From: Pseudenterobacter timonensis
GTDB taxonomy: Bacteria; Pseudomonadota; Gammaproteobacteria; Enterobacterales; Enterobacteriaceae
DNA: 64,000 nucleotides
Assembly: GCF_900021175.1 (NCBI RefSeq)
Contig: NZ_FCOP01000011.1
Coordinates: 248,001-312,000 of the forward strand
Reading direction: 5' to 3'
This document shows positions 41,366 through 48,927 of this stretch, piece after piece; positions within the stretch are counted from its first letter, which is position 1; each line of letters opens with the position of its first letter. The notes below the pieces were generated by a model. It worked only from the letters and a program-made list of their open reading frames with translations, did not search any database and had not been told where the DNA came from. Both the position numbers and the translations under genes were made by a program.

Positions 41366-41393
41366 TTGCATGGCCGCGCGCGACAGGTATAAT
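41366..41393 (+). promoter_or_regulatory. leuX promoter
   Basis: -35 TTGCAT at 41366-41371 and -10 TATAAT at 41388-41393 are 16 bases apart, with very GC-rich sequence around the -35. The tRNA begins 27 bases downstream. Confidence 0.75.
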
Positions 41394-41420
41394 CCACAAC
41401 GTTTCCGCATCCCCTTCAGT

Positions 41421-41505
41421 GCCGAAGTGGCGAAATCGGTAGACGCAGTTGATTCAAAATCAACCGTAGAAATACGTGCCGGTTCGAGTCCGGCCTTCGG
41501 CACCA
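41421..41505 (+). tRNA. leuX: tRNA-Leu (anticodon CAA), leuX
   Basis: This 85-base class II tRNA includes an encoded CCA. The acceptor stem is GCCGAAG/CTTCGGC, the anticodon arm GTTGA-TTCAAAA-TCAAC with anticodon CAA (UUG codons), the long variable arm CGTAGAAATACG and the T-arm GCCGGTTCGAGTCCGGC. It matches E. coli leuX, a well-known integration hotspot. Its 3' half is the core of the att repeat shared with position 58314. Confidence 0.99.
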
Positions 41506-41506
41506 A
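41463..41506 (+). repeat. Left att core (leuX 3' end)
   Basis: ACCGTAGAAATACGTGCCGG and the following T-arm and acceptor bases are shared with the right copy at 58314-58356. Here the copy is part of the intact tRNA gene, so integration restored leuX. Confidence 0.9.
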
Positions 41507-42006
41507 GTCACTAAATTCCTTACAAATCAATGAGTTAGTGTGAAAAACCCATCTCATTTGCATGTAAGAAATACCAGTTTCTCATCAAGTACAAAAGCCA
41601 CTGTGAATGTTAATGGCTTTGGTATGTTATCACGCAGTGGCAAGTAGTTACCAGGCTCAACCTTGTACAGCTTTTCCCTTTGAAGCCGGAAGACGTGCCA
41701 CCGTCTCTAAACGCTATACCAAAACAGATTGATCATACGCATTCAAGCCCGATGTGCGGCCTTATGAGCCACGTAAACAGGTTTATGGTGATAACGTACC
41801 TACAAACGACATGTAGGCTCTATCAGCGCTTCAGCCACGCTCCCGCAAGGGTACACGGTTATCCTGATAAGGTATGATCCCTCTAACAATCTGATGAAGT
41901 CGCTACGCTCCGCTTGTTGCTGTATCACCAACGGGGCTTTATGGCTTCTATTCCCTTAATTTAAATATGGTATCATGTAGAGGAAATCTTAAAAGAAGGG
42001 TAGTTT
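41507..42006. other. ORF-free stretch after leuX at the left end of the element
   Basis: These 500 bases contain no ORF with credible start, length and composition; a 65-codon plus-strand frame at 41680 lacks a ribosome site. The last 40 bases are AT-rich with a -10-like TATCAT near 41973, probably the promoter of the gene at 42007. A phage-type left attachment arm is possible but cannot be shown. Confidence 0.4.
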
Positions 42007-42573
42007 ATGGGCTGGTCTTCGTTGGTTAGGATAACCATTGGTACATTTCTATTGGCTGGGTTGTCATTCTCTGCACACGCTAAGAACTGCAAGAAAGGTA
42101 TTCCATGTGGTAATTCGTGCATTGCGGTTGGAAAAACGTGCCGGATTGGGTCAGGCACCTCATCTACGTATAACAATTATTCATACTCTTACCCGTCATC
42201 TTCTCTTCATAGTTCAATCCCTAAATCCTCTTCCCCTTCCTCATCAGCTAAGGTTGACGGAAAAAATACGTCTTCAACTGCTAAAACGTATCTCTGTCAA
42301 TATGCTATTGCAGCGATACAGAATGGAAGAATCGGTGCTTTACGTGTGTTGGGTAGTGCCGAGGTAACGTTGTATGTCGATAGCTTCAAAGCTAACCGTT
42401 TAAATGGTACGTACCTGCTCTCACCAAAGCTGAAAGCTAACGGTAAGTTGATGATGGCAGATGATAAAAGCAAGGTGTACGCCTATGATCCGCCGCTGGG
42501 AAACTTTGCAATTAGTGACCGCATCGCAAGAAGCACTGAGCAATGGGATCATTGTAAACTGGTTCATAATTAA
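42007..42573 (+). CDS. Secreted protein with a Cys-rich N-terminal motif, unknown function
   Basis: This 188-residue protein has a signal peptide (cleaved near FSAHAKNC). The mature protein starts with a four-cysteine motif, CKKGIPCGNSCIAVGKTC, then a Ser/Tyr-rich linker (residues 50-95), then a globular domain with two cysteines. The four-cysteine motif occurs in many uncharacterised enterobacterial exported proteins. AGAAGGG precedes the ATG. It sits beside a second exported protein gene 23 bases downstream and is probably element cargo. Confidence 0.7.
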   Translation: MGWSSLVRITIGTFLLAGLSFSAHAKNCKKGIPCGNSCIAVGKTCRIGSGTSSTYNNYSYSYPSSSLHSSIPKSSSPSSSAKVDGKNTSSTAKTYLCQYAIAAIQNGRIGALRVLGSAEVTLYVDSFKANRLNGTYLLSPKLKANGKLMMADDKSKVYAYDPPLGNFAISDRIARSTEQWDHCKLVHN

Positions 42574-42596
42574 TAAACTCAATTCGTGGGGATGGA

Positions 42597-43094
42597 ATGA
42601 AAAAATTACTAATGGCTTTCGTGATTCTAACTTTACCCCTGCTCTCGTTCGCTAAAGGTATTGGTTACGGAAACACTAAATGGGACATGAATCCATCAGA
42701 AGTTGTAGCTGCTCAGGGCAATGGTGCACATCTGATCTCACCAGAAAAGTATAAGGATAACTTTGGGAAAGTGCGGATTGATAATGTATCGATTGGTAGC
42801 GGTCTGTATACAGTGACATTTTTGTTCGACAGCGCTGATCGTCTTGTTCAAACGAACGTAGCCAGCAATGAAAAGAAAAATGAAGGCATTGCTGCACGTC
42901 AATTTAGCACATTAAATCAATTACTAACTCAGAAGTATGGCAAGCCTGAATTTTCTGATCCAAGTAAAGTAACCTGGAAACTTCCTGACACAACGGTTGA
43001 GTTAAGTAAGATGGTCATTTCTGGGATCATGGCCCAAACTTTTGTTCGTTACATTCCAAACAGTATGGTAGCAAACGATACATCTAATCTTTAA
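42597..43094 (+). CDS. Small exported protein, unknown function
   Basis: This 165-residue protein has a clear signal peptide (MKKLLMAFVILTLPLLSFA, cleavage before KGIGYG). The mature part has a GNTKWDMNPSEV segment and LLTQKYGKPEF, patterns seen in periplasmic proteins of unknown role carried by phages and islands. GGGGATGG lies upstream of the ATG. It probably forms an operon with the preceding exported protein. I do not recognise a function. Confidence 0.65.
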   Translation: MKKLLMAFVILTLPLLSFAKGIGYGNTKWDMNPSEVVAAQGNGAHLISPEKYKDNFGKVRIDNVSIGSGLYTVTFLFDSADRLVQTNVASNEKKNEGIAARQFSTLNQLLTQKYGKPEFSDPSKVTWKLPDTTVELSKMVISGIMAQTFVRYIPNSMVANDTSNL

Positions 43095-43134
43095 GCCCTT
43101 ACGCAAGAAACGCACACTTAACACTATAATCCAA

Positions 43135-43153
43135 AGGGGGCATTACGCCCCCT
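43135..43153 (+). terminator. GC-rich hairpin after the two exported-protein genes
   Basis: AGGGGGC-ATTAC-GCCCCCT is a perfect 7-base stem 41 bases after the second stop. It lacks a T tract, so termination is likely but not certain. Confidence 0.5.
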
Positions 43154-43294
43154 CGTATCATTACTGTAAAGCCCGTAGCCATATCATCAGAAAATTAAGC
43201 TGGCTTCCTGTCATTGCTGACACTTATTATCTTGAATTACATTGATTTTGTTATAACCTTGATGTAACTACAATAACATAGTAAGGAGAGGAAA

Positions 43295-43762
43295 ATGGCA
43301 GGAGATTACAGAATTTATTATCTCATCGGTAATGAGGAACATTCTCTCAAAAAGTGGTTAGAGACTGATGCACCAACACTTCAGAGCGAAGAAGTTATTG
43401 AGGCAGTTATGAGTGTCGTCCCACATGGTAAAGCACCCAGTATCCTACGTCTTGTTGATTTGGATAAAGATGGAAAACCAATGATTTATGACGAGTTTCT
43501 CATACAAGGCTTTGGTGGCATTAACTTCGGGCTTATTTATCGTCGAGTGGGACATGATGGTTGGTTCTATCTTACAGATCCTCAGGTGTATGGTTTTAGA
43601 GAGGGGATTAAAATTACGGATAATAAACTAACCGTCGTAGCGAACTCTCGTTATTCATTTTCTGAAAAAGCTGATTTCCCGGTAATAGCTACCATCGATT
43701 GGGACAGGCTTAGTTTACGTTATGGATATAAGGAGCTTTACTTAGTCCCCACATCGGCTTAG
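43295..43762 (+). CDS. Cytoplasmic protein of unknown function
   Basis: This 155-residue protein has no signal peptide or membrane segment. It is rich in aromatic residues (YRIYYLIGNEEHSLKKW, YRRVGHDGWFYLTD) with an even charge. GGAGAGG lies 6 bases before the ATG. The gene is separated from its neighbours by more than 200 bases upstream and converges with the next gene. I do not recognise the family; cargo of the element is the best description. Confidence 0.6.
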   Translation: MAGDYRIYYLIGNEEHSLKKWLETDAPTLQSEEVIEAVMSVVPHGKAPSILRLVDLDKDGKPMIYDEFLIQGFGGINFGLIYRRVGHDGWFYLTDPQVYGFREGIKITDNKLTVVANSRYSFSEKADFPVIATIDWDRLSLRYGYKELYLVPTSA

Positions 43763-43769
43763 AAAATAA

Positions 43770-43979
43770 CTACGGTTTAGCATCCCCTGTGTGAAACGTT
43801 TTGGCATAGGGGCATGAGCCTTTCGTGGTATAAGTGAAAATATACTGGCTATTCTCGTAAACACACAGCGCTTTTCCGTTTTCTGTCTGTTCCTCTTGCG
43901 GGTTGACCATGGTTATCTGTCCGGCATTCGCCAGGGCTGGCATGATCGCCAGCGTCAGCACCAGTAAGCTGTTTTTCAT
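43770..43979 (-). CDS. Small exported protein, unknown function
   Basis: This 69-residue protein has a signal peptide (MKNSLLVLTLAIMPALANAG) and a mature part of about 50 residues with two cysteines (ALCVYENSQ, GSCPYAKTF) that could form a disulphide. It lies 9 bases after the recombinase gene on the same strand, so they are probably co-transcribed. Function unknown. Confidence 0.6.
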   Translation of the reverse strand: MKNSLLVLTLAIMPALANAGQITMVNPQEEQTENGKALCVYENSQYIFTYTTKGSCPYAKTFHTGDAKP

Positions 43980-43988
43980 GTGTACCCC

Positions 43989-44582
43989 TTATAAGTCCAT
44001 CTCATTGATCACACGGCTAACGGCTTGCTTGTCTAAGTCCAGATAGCGCCTGGTGTCAGTGATGTTGCTGTGATTAAGCACGGTCATAGCTAAAGCGATG
44101 TTGTTTGCTGAACGCTTGTAGATGGCATTCCCGCCAGCTTTGCGGAAGCTGTGAGCCGATACAGTGCCATGAATGCCGATAGCTTTCGCGGCTTCTGCGA
44201 TTTGCTTGCTCACTTCTTCGCGTCGTACAGGTGCTTGCTTGTTCATCGAGCGGTTACGCTGGCTCCTGAACACATGAACATCATGCGGATACTCAGCACG
44301 GCGACGTGTGATCATCTGCACCACTGGAGCCGGAAGGGTGAGGGCTTTACGCTTCCCTGTCTTCTGTTCTTCTATGTCTATCTCTCCATTGAGCACTTCG
44401 TCGAAGCGCAAAGCTACGGCATCCCCCACACGCAGTACGGCGGCTTGCATCATTAATGTAACGTCAGCTATTAGGCTCTTGTTATGAGCGTTTAGCCACT
44501 CCCTAATCGCTTTGGCTTGCTGTTCGTCTAACACGACTGCTCTGTTCAATTTGCCCTCCTTCAAGGTCACATATCTAAACAT
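43989..44582 (-). CDS. Small tyrosine recombinase (catalytic domain only)
   Basis: This 197-residue protein has the tyrosine-recombinase active-site set: the first Arg in AAVLRVGDAVALR, the HxxR box in SAHSFRKAGGN, and H/Y in LNHSNITDTRRYL with the nucleophile Tyr. It lacks the core-binding domain of usual integrases and is close in size to FimB/FimE. The element already has a full-length integrase near its right end, so this could resolve dimers, invert DNA or act as an excision partner. It faces away from the replication operon. Confidence 0.75.
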   Translation of the reverse strand: MFRYVTLKEGKLNRAVVLDEQQAKAIREWLNAHNKSLIADVTLMMQAAVLRVGDAVALRFDEVLNGEIDIEEQKTGKRKALTLPAPVVQMITRRRAEYPHDVHVFRSQRNRSMNKQAPVRREEVSKQIAEAAKAIGIHGTVSAHSFRKAGGNAIYKRSANNIALAMTVLNHSNITDTRRYLDLDKQAVSRVINEMDL

Positions 44583-45978
44583 ATTGAATAAACTATATGA
44601 TCAATTTCAGTGAGTTACAATAAAGATGATCAAAAATCGAACTGTGTTGTGTGTGGTAAATGGCGCGATTGTGTCCAGTGCTTAACGCGAAGATCAGGCA
44701 CACCCAGATCGAAATCTGCATGATTTTGAAATATCTGAATAAAATCATAGTGTTGGCATTTATAAACATGTGTTTGAACATTGCCAAATCCTCTACTTTG
44801 CACGAAGAACAGCGGCAACACCCGAACATCACACTACCAATGCTTGTGTGTGGTTACTGCCTATCTCATTGATTTAAATGTGATAAATGTAAGGTTGTTA
44901 GGCAAGGGCGGCGCTAACCTGCCTTTATGCACTGATTATGCGGAGTTTATGCACTTGAAACTGATTGCATAATGAAATGATTAAAATACTAACTAATTGG
45001 TGGGTTTAGGCATGAAAATAAACCGATGTTTCAATTTTAGAAAACTCGTTCAGCACTGTGCATCGAATATGGAAGTGCTCATTGTGGACAATGACCGCTG
45101 TAAGCCTTGCGCCGTGCGGCTTTACGCAAAGTGAGTGATTGTTACTATTTGCTCACTACGGTAACTTTACCCTGTAACAAGGGCATTCTTTACCTGTCAT
45201 TTAAGGTAGATTAAGGAGGGATTTACCGTGGATATAACGGGGAAATTTCCGGCGCTATGGAGGCGAGTATTCGCGATTAACACGTAATCATGAGTGAAAC
45301 GAGGGATGTAGGGTTAATTCTCCATAAAGTGGAATGTACAATTTGATATGCGCGTGATCAGCGCATGGAAGATAGCTATACAGGAGAGTTACCTTTGCAT
45401 AGAGTTATTGATGAGAAGTGTTTCTCCTGTTAGAGATAACTTGTCATGTTCGCTTCACTCACTGACACAAACCAATTACTAACTACCCTTAATTAAATTA
45501 AGGTTATTAATTATCTCTCTTATGTTCTCGTATTCCTCGAACATACATCATTGTGCAAGATGATCATGAGCAGATACTTTTTCATGCGACATTCACCCGC
45601 TGATCGCTGGTTCATTGTGAGCCTACACTTTCCGAAGGTATCAAAATAAATGTAAAAGGGCTTATCATTTAAAATGATACCCCCTCTTACGTGATACTCT
45701 CGTAATCAGCTTGATTGTGCAAATGGCGTAGCCATAAGATCGGCTCACTCGCATGAAGAGCCGGAAATGATACCCTCGCTTGAGTTGCCATCTTCTCAAA
45801 CTCACAAAAGTGATTGACATGGAATTTATTTTGTGATAGCCCTTGACAGGTGGGTAGGAAAAATGTTATAGTACTCATATCGCATAAAACTTTATCCACA
45901 TAATCCAATCAACGCACTTCGAAACCATCAGGTTTGCGAGGTGTTTTTGTTTATACACCTATCCAAGGAGACTGAATA
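44583..45978. other. 1.4-kb ORF-free control/replication region of the element
   Basis: The region lies between divergent recombinase and replication genes and has no credible gene. It holds many small palindromes: ATGCGC-GTGATCA-GCGCAT (45348-45366), CCTTAAT-TAA-ATTAAGG (about 45488-45504), TATCATT-TAA-AATGATA (45663-45679) and CGGCTC...GAGCCG (45741-45763). TGATACTCTCG at 45692-45702 and TGATACCCTCG at 45768-45778 are near-identical direct repeats, with a third TGATAC at 45675. An origin with iterons, operators, or a second structured RNA are all possible. Confidence 0.5.
45843..45872 (+). promoter_or_regulatory. Promoter of the replication operon
   Basis: -35 TTGACA at 45843-45848 is a perfect consensus. 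-10 TATAGT is at 45867-45872 with an 18-base spacer. The first gene starts about 100 bases downstream. Confidence 0.8.
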
Positions 45979-46164
45979 TTGAGATATTTCGACGTTGAAG
46001 ACACACTTCAACAATTAAAAGATGGAACTACCACCCGTTACCACATCCAAGCATTACGTAATTCCTGCCGCGCTCGTGGATATCAGGAACGGGAAGATTT
46101 CTTCACCGAAGTATTGAAGCGATGGGATACAATCCGCGCTTCTACAACCGAACAGACCAAATAG
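45979..46164 (+). CDS. Small 61-residue protein with TTG start, first gene of the replication operon
   Basis: A strong ribosome site AAGGAG (45965-45970) sits 8 bases before a TTG codon and no ATG is available nearby, so TTG is the likely start. The protein (MRYFDVEDTLQQLKDGTTTR...) is charged and helix-prone, without a recognised motif. It is followed after 12 bases by a small RHH-like gene. A regulatory or replication-accessory role is guessed only from position. Confidence 0.6.
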   Translation: MRYFDVEDTLQQLKDGTTTRYHIQALRNSCRARGYQEREDFFTEVLKRWDTIRASTTEQTK

Positions 46165-46176
46165 AAGGAATAGAAA

Positions 46177-46335
46177 ATGAAAATCAACTTCACCCCTGAG
46201 ACTTATCAGGCGCTGATCGCGCGTGCCAATCGTGAAAATAAAGCCGCTGCCGCACTGGTGAGCGAATTAATAACGACAGTCCTTAACAAAGAGGAACCCA
46301 ATGAACCAAAGAAGAAAAGTAATAACCTACGTTGA
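46177..46335 (+). CDS. Small ribbon-helix-helix-like protein (52 residues)
   Basis: The ORF starts at ATG 46177 with AGAAGGAATAG upstream and reads 52 codons. The beginning INFTPETYQALIARANRENK followed by AAAALVSELITTVL has the pattern of CopG/Arc-type ribbon-helix-helix DNA-binding proteins: a short strand followed by two helices. It overlaps the helicase start by 35 bases in another frame. It could be the copy-number or transcription regulator of this operon. It is short, so confidence is moderate. Confidence 0.55.
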   Translation: MKINFTPETYQALIARANRENKAAAALVSELITTVLNKEEPNEPKKKSNNLR

Positions 46336-47758
46336 TGCAATTTGCGGATCTGGAAAATCCACCACGTTACAGCACTACATCAAGTCAAGTTTATTAACAA
46401 ATTCCGAAGCAATTCCCCCTCGTTATCTTCTCGTGATGCCAACACATGATTTATGTAATCAAGTGAAGGAAGAACTTGAAAGCCGAAGGGTGAAGAGTTA
46501 TCACGTAGACACCGAAACAGAAGCTGTAAGACACCTAATTTCCACCCTGGAATACGATTTCCAGCATTCGGTGATCATCTGCACACATCAATGTTTCATT
46601 CATTATTGCTATCGCGCAGCGCTTGAAACGGAACTTCAAAACCTTCTCCGTAATTTCAGAATTTTTGTTGATGAAATCCCTGATGCAATGTTTGGCGCTT
46701 ACATCAAAGTGCAGCATACAAATCGGACGGAACAAAATTTCCCATTCTTGGATATGCTGGAAGAGCGGGACGGATTGTTATTCCTGCGTGAGGATGAGCG
46801 TGAAAATTTCTACGCCTACTGGCATGAAAAACAGTCGAGTGGTCAGGATTTAAAGCGCCTACTCTGGGCGATTATGCAGGGTGCTGGACTTCTCTACGAA
46901 GAGAATAAACACCTATTCGCCTTCACTGCTTCACCAATTATCAGATCTGTAGAATGGGCTGAACAACTTACACTCTTAGGTGCTGGCTCTTCTCGAAGTT
47001 TGTTTGTCTGGGCTGCTGAACATCTGGCGAAATACGAAGTTGAGGAAGCTGGTGAAGATTTAAAGCCGCCACTTGAAAGACGTAAGCATAAGCGTGTACC
47101 GATCTCCTTGGTCGCCGTATGTGAAAACAGATGCACCTTGACAGCATTACAGAAAGTTTTTCATGAACATCTCCAGGAAATCATCCAGCGCGTGCCTGGT
47201 GAATTTATCTTCGCTACCAACAGAGATAAATCCCTGTGTCAGTTTACTACGATAGGAGATGAAATTCTTACCGATGCTTCCCGTGGTATCCGTGTTTCAA
47301 TGGCTTCCTATGGCCTGAACCATTACCAGCACATACACAATGCTGTATTTCTCGGATGCAGTAACCTTGATAAAGATTTCCAAGGTAAATGGCGGCAGTA
47401 TGCGGAGCTTAACGGATGGGATGTTGAAGAATTTGAACATAAACAACGTGCCGCGATGAATTATGAAAGGTGCTACCAGTTTATTAGTCGTACATCTATC
47501 CGTAATGCTGACACAAATCACCCTCTGATGTTCGTAGTACCGGATCTGGCAACTGCTGAATACATCAAAGAGCATTATTTTCCTGGTGCAAAGATTGAAT
47601 GTCTGAAATATGGGAAAGTGAGAAAGAAACGCGATACAAGGAAAGGCGACAACACCCGCGTCGAAGTGCAGAAACATAAAGCCAGTGGGCTTACTCAGAA
47701 ACAAACTCAAGAAGTTATGAATGTTGGAATAGCAACAATCAAACGAAACTGGAACTAA
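46301..47758 (+). CDS. SF2-like helicase/ATPase with C-terminal helix-turn-helix
   Basis: This 485-residue protein has Walker A in DAICGSGKST (residues 12-21), a Walker B/DEXH-like VDEIPDA near residue 125, LVMPTHDLCNQVKEEL (motif Ia-like) and FAFTASPIIRS (motif III-like). Its last 30 residues, KASGLTQKQTQEVMNVGIATIKRNW, look like a resolvase-type helix-turn-helix. It is probably the replication initiator or replicative helicase of the element. No primase motif is seen. I do not recognise a named family. Confidence 0.7.
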   Translation: MNQRRKVITYVDAICGSGKSTTLQHYIKSSLLTNSEAIPPRYLLVMPTHDLCNQVKEELESRRVKSYHVDTETEAVRHLISTLEYDFQHSVIICTHQCFIHYCYRAALETELQNLLRNFRIFVDEIPDAMFGAYIKVQHTNRTEQNFPFLDMLEERDGLLFLREDERENFYAYWHEKQSSGQDLKRLLWAIMQGAGLLYEENKHLFAFTASPIIRSVEWAEQLTLLGAGSSRSLFVWAAEHLAKYEVEEAGEDLKPPLERRKHKRVPISLVAVCENRCTLTALQKVFHEHLQEIIQRVPGEFIFATNRDKSLCQFTTIGDEILTDASRGIRVSMASYGLNHYQHIHNAVFLGCSNLDKDFQGKWRQYAELNGWDVEEFEHKQRAAMNYERCYQFISRTSIRNADTNHPLMFVVPDLATAEYIKEHYFPGAKIECLKYGKVRKKRDTRKGDNTRVEVQKHKASGLTQKQTQEVMNVGIATIKRNWN

Positions 47759-47771
47759 TCAGGAGGACTAA

Positions 47772-48056
47772 TTGATACAATACATAAAACTGAACAACAC
47801 AAACCAGATACAGATCAACGATAGCGGGAAGGGCGTTTATTATGCACTTGTCTGGTTCTGGAAAGGAAGGAAAACCAAAATTTCTTACGGAGAGCTATCT
47901 GATAAATCCGGTGTAAGTGATAACGGGATCAGATTCTGGCTTCGTGCGCTGCGCAACATTGGTGTGATTGAGATAGACGATGAAAGCCATTATCTATCAT
48001 TCACGCTGAAACACATCGAACGAGACAATGTAGAATTTATCTACTCTAATTTCTAA
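47772..48056 (+). CDS. Winged-helix protein with TTG start (94 residues)
   Basis: AGGAGGA precedes a TTG start by 5 bases. Residues 37-68 (ISYGELSDKSGVSDNGIRFWLRALRNIGVIEI) form a typical helix-turn-helix plus wing, as in phage replication-organiser or regulator proteins. It follows the helicase gene by 13 bases. It may bind the element's origin or a promoter. Confidence 0.65.
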   Translation: MIQYIKLNNTNQIQINDSGKGVYYALVWFWKGRKTKISYGELSDKSGVSDNGIRFWLRALRNIGVIEIDDESHYLSFTLKHIERDNVEFIYSNF

Positions 48057-48077
48057 AACACACAATCGGGAAACTTT

Positions 48078-48191
48078 ATGATTACTGCTTTATGGTGGTT
48101 CACCATATTCTATGGCTTTTACGTCTTAACCAGACAAGGAGTTTCCCCTCTACGAGGAATGAATGGGACGAAAAGAACGAAATCCAATTAA
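48078..48191 (+). CDS. Possible 37-residue membrane peptide
   Basis: The ORF MITALWWFTIFYGFYVLTRQ... starts at 48078 and ends at 48191, overlapping the next gene. Residues 3-17 are hydrophobic and aromatic, enough for one membrane helix. The ribosome site (GGGAAAC) is weak. It is reported because it fills the gap in the operon; it could be chance. Confidence 0.35.
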   Translation: MITALWWFTIFYGFYVLTRQGVSPLRGMNGTKRTKSN

Positions 48192-48546
48192 ACGGATAGA
48201 ACAAGCAACACGCATCAGCAAACGTAAATACACCTCTTCTCTACAAGACCTCGCACGAGAGTCTATTCCAGGAGAATGGATCACCGAAATAATAGAATAC
48301 CCTGCAACGGTGCCCGTAGGGGCAGAGTTTGAACTATTGCAGGATGTTTTAGCTTCTTCGGATAACGTCTTCTATAAACCACGCCGCCGCCGTGAATACC
48401 GTGTTGATTCATCGAATCTTAAGAAGTGGCAGCTATACGCAGAAAACTATATTGACTGGGTGGGGTATTCCCAAACTAACGGCTTATCTCACCACATACA
48501 AGATTTTGACATTCTCTTTGACGACAAGGAAAACAACAATGAATAA
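48163..48546 (+). CDS. Basic protein of unknown function (127 residues)
   Basis: The protein starts MGRKERNPIKRIEQATR with a basic N-terminus and has a second basic patch, YKPRRRREYRV, near residue 72. It could bind nucleic acid. The ATG is preceded by CGAGGAATGA. It overlaps the following gene by 8 bases, so translation is coupled. I do not recognise the family. Confidence 0.6.
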   Translation: MGRKERNPIKRIEQATRISKRKYTSSLQDLARESIPGEWITEIIEYPATVPVGAEFELLQDVLASSDNVFYKPRRRREYRVDSSNLKKWQLYAENYIDWVGYSQTNGLSHHIQDFDILFDDKENNNE

Positions 48547-48877
48547 TAAAACTATGGACATCGTGAACACCCTAATTAACTCCTTCCACGACAACTGGCA
48601 TTTACCAACCTTACAGCTTGTTAATGCAGCGTGGCGTGAGAGAACGCCCTCCGCGCTTCTGGAAGCGTTGCAATACACTGAAGAGGCAATCACTGCCCTT
48701 GAACATCTGCAAACGTCTGTAGCTCGTTTGGTGCAGCGTGACGGTAGTACGATCACACCAGAAGAAGCGTGGCGTGTAGCTAATGACCTTGAGGAGCTTG
48801 CTTGCTCTCTGCAATACATCACCGTTGAACTCGGAGAGCTTTCCATCCATATCGCGGAAGAATGCGCTATAACATAA
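48539..48877 (+). CDS. Helical protein of unknown function (112 residues)
   Basis: AAGGAAAAC precedes the ATG at 48539. The product (MNNKTMDIVNTLINSFHDNW...) is almost entirely helical with acidic amphipathic segments (EEAITALEHLQTSVARLV, ANDLEELACSLQYITVELGELSIHI). It is the last gene of the replication operon. A strong new promoter begins 16 bases after its stop. Confidence 0.6.
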   Translation: MNNKTMDIVNTLINSFHDNWHLPTLQLVNAAWRERTPSALLEALQYTEEAITALEHLQTSVARLVQRDGSTITPEEAWRVANDLEELACSLQYITVELGELSIHIAEECAIT

Positions 48878-48892
48878 AAGTTACAAAATGTC

Positions 48893-48921
48893 TTGACAAT
48901 ATGTGCTATGTGTGTCATAAT
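48893..48921 (+). promoter_or_regulatory. Strong promoter of the candidate ncRNA / late region
   Basis: Consensus -35 TTGACA at 48893-48898, 17-base spacer, -10 CATAAT at 48916-48921. No start codon with a ribosome site follows for more than 580 bases. Confidence 0.8.
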
Positions 48922-48927
48922 GAGTTA

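Noticed and set aside
41680..41877. 65-codon ORF right after leuX
   Set aside because: No ribosome site and an atypical composition; treated as non-coding.
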